Shown: in pieces, positions 63,009 through 64,000 of the stretch
How the letters are laid out: each line of letters starts with the position of its first letter
Position numbering within the stretch: the first letter of the stretch is position 1
NCBI RefSeq assembly: GCF_001424045.1
Contig: NZ_LMQB01000028.1
Coordinates: 93,477-157,476 of the forward strand
Origin: Rhizobium sp. Leaf371
GTDB lineage: Bacteria; Pseudomonadota; Alphaproteobacteria; Rhizobiales; Rhizobiaceae
Direction: 5' to 3'
DNA length: 64,000 bases
Made by a program: the position numbers and the translations under genes
The notes under the pieces: model-generated
What the model was told of the DNA's origin: nothing
The model's input: the letters and a program-made list of their open reading frames with translations, nothing else
Databases searched by the model: none

Positions 63009-64000
63009 ATGCCACTTGAGAACCCGCGCGCTTTCCTCGCCTCGCTCTTCCACGCCGCCGTTCGCGCGGCCGATCCGCTGGAGGCGATCCGTGCCCATCT
63101 CCCGGCGCGACCTAGGGGTCGCACGGTGGTGATCGGCGCGGGCAAGGCGGCGAGCCAGATGGCGCAGGCGCTGGAAAGCGTGTGGGATGGGCCGCTGGAA
63201 GGCGTGGTCGTTGCGCGGCACGGCCCGGTTGCGGCGTGCTCGCGCATCCGGGTGCTGCAGGCGGCGCACCCGGTTCCCGACGAGGCGGGCATCGCCGGGG
63301 CGCAGGCCCTGATGGCGGCGGTGCGCGGCCTGACGGGGGACGATCTCGTCATTGCGCTGATCTCCGGCGGCGGCTCCGCGCTCCTGCCGTCGCCGCCGCC
63401 GGGCTTCGCGCTTGCCGACGAGGTGGCGCTGAACGAGGCCTTGCTCGCCTCCGGCGCGCCGATCTCAGCGATGAACGTGGTGCGCAAGCATGTCTCGATG
63501 ATCAAGGGCGGGCGGCTCGCAGCGCTCGCCTTTCCGGCCCGCGTCGTCAGCCTCGTCGTCTCCGACGTTCCCGGCGACAACCCGGCCTTCGTCGCCTCCG
63601 GCCCGACCATTCCCGATGCCGCCGGTCGCGAAGATGCGCTGCGGGCGATCCGCGACTACCGGATGAACGTTCCGCCCCGCATTCTCCAACATATCGCCAC
63701 GGCGGAGACTTTGCGTCCCGACGATCCGGCCTTTGCAGGGCACGAGGCCCATGTCATCGCGTCCGCCCGTGTCTCGTTGCAGGCAGCGGCGCGCTTGAGC
63801 CTTGAGGCCGGCGTGACGCCGCTGATCCTGTCCGACCGGATCGAGGGGGAAGCGCGCGATATCGGCCGCATGCATGCGGCGCTGGCGATGGAGTTTCAGG
63901 CAAGCCGTCCGCCGCAGGAGGGCCCGATGGTTCTGCTCTCGGGCGGGGAAACGACCGTCACGATCGGACCCGAGGGTGCGGGCAAAGGCGGGCGAAACAC
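63009..64000 (+). CDS. Glycerate 2-kinase (GckA/TtuD, MOFRL family), cut by window edge
   Basis: The N-terminal 330 residues of a type II glycerate kinase, often annotated hydroxypyruvate reductase TtuD; the frame is open to the right edge. It phosphorylates D-glycerate to 2-phosphoglycerate. Family segments: VVIGAGKAASQMAQALE near 41-57, HPVPDEAG near 87-94, VIALISGGGSALLPSP near 112-127, NVVRKHVSMIKGGRLA near 155-170, VSDVPGDNPAFVASGPT near 181-197 and LLSGGETTVTI near 312-322. ATG 63009 fits the family N-terminus. It would serve glycerate or tartronate-semialdehyde catabolism. No link to the neighbouring hut-like operon is evident. Confidence 0.9.
   Translation, partial: MPLENPRAFLASLFHAAVRAADPLEAIRAHLPARPRGRTVVIGAGKAASQMAQALESVWDGPLEGVVVARHGPVAACSRIRVLQAAHPVPDEAGIAGAQALMAAVRGLTGDDLVIALISGGGSALLPSPPPGFALADEVALNEALLASGAPISAMNVVRKHVSMIKGGRLAALAFPARVVSLVVSDVPGDNPAFVASGPTIPDAAGREDALRAIRDYRMNVPPRILQHIATAETLRPDDPAFAGHEAHVIASARVSLQAAARLSLEAGVTPLILSDRIEGEARDIGRMHAALAMEFQASRPPQEGPMVLLSGGETTVTIGPEGAGKGGRN

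Overview
The window looks like chromosomal or large-replicon DNA of a GC-rich alphaproteobacterium, most likely a rhizobium-type organism (Rhizobium/Agrobacterium/Ensifer/Shinella relatives). The basis is codon usage, an ExoF-like export protein, an Atu3671-type NRPS with an embedded luciferase-like monooxygenase, and many solute-binding-protein ABC operons with dedicated LacI, AraC and HutC regulators. No rRNA, tRNA, CRISPR array, insertion sequence or attachment site was recognised. Genus assignment is inference.

Region 1 (1-17900): a cut-off GMC oxidoreductase and an SDR, then an exopolysaccharide (EPS) locus. It holds an ExoF/Wza-type exporter, a Wzz/ExoP-N chain-length protein, a CpsD-like ATPase with a damaged P-loop, an ExeA-like AAA ATPase, six glycosyltransferases (two GT4, three GT2, one WecG/TagA), a WcaJ-type phosphoglycosyl transferase that starts the repeat unit, a Tat-exported glycoside-hydrolase-like protein and an SGNH-like esterase.

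Region 2 (17948-30070): a compact hybrid NRPS-PKS natural-product cluster set inside the EPS locus. A phosphopantetheinyl transferase overlaps the end of the NRPS (formyltransferase / half condensation domain / adenylation domain with inserted monooxygenase / carrier). The divergent 6.5-kb PKS reads KS-AT-KR-DH-carrier-TE. A hand-read adenylation code points to glycine. Region 3 (30144-35602) resumes the EPS locus: a Wzx flippase, a Wzy/O-antigen-ligase-like membrane protein, a LuxR-type regulator with a pseudo-receiver domain, and a membrane acyltransferase.

Region 4 (35800-44854): a sugar-catabolic operon (TIM-barrel isomerase, CUT1 ABC transporter, GMC sugar oxidoreductase) with a divergent LacI regulator and two clear operators around a promoter. 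A frameshifted peroxiredoxin remnant and a His-rich cupin lie at its end. Region 5 (44860-46180) is a small gene graveyard: a broken 2OG-Fe(II) oxygenase, a possible VOC remnant and one intact-looking 57-residue ORF.

Region 6 (46183-56881): aromatic catabolism. It has pobA/pobR-like genes, a Liv-type ABC transporter, and a divergent operon of a 2,4'-dihydroxyacetophenone-dioxygenase-like cupin, an alcohol dehydrogenase, an SDR and an AraC regulator. Together these could convert an aryl-glycol or hydroxyacetophenone side chain to 4-hydroxybenzoate and then protocatechuate. Region 7 (56991-62670): a polar-amino-acid ABC operon ending in a histidine-ammonia-lyase-family protein whose MIO tripeptide reads Ser-Ala-Gly instead of Ala-Ser-Gly, with a divergent HutC-type repressor. 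The window ends with an Hsp20 remnant and the start of a glycerate 2-kinase gene.
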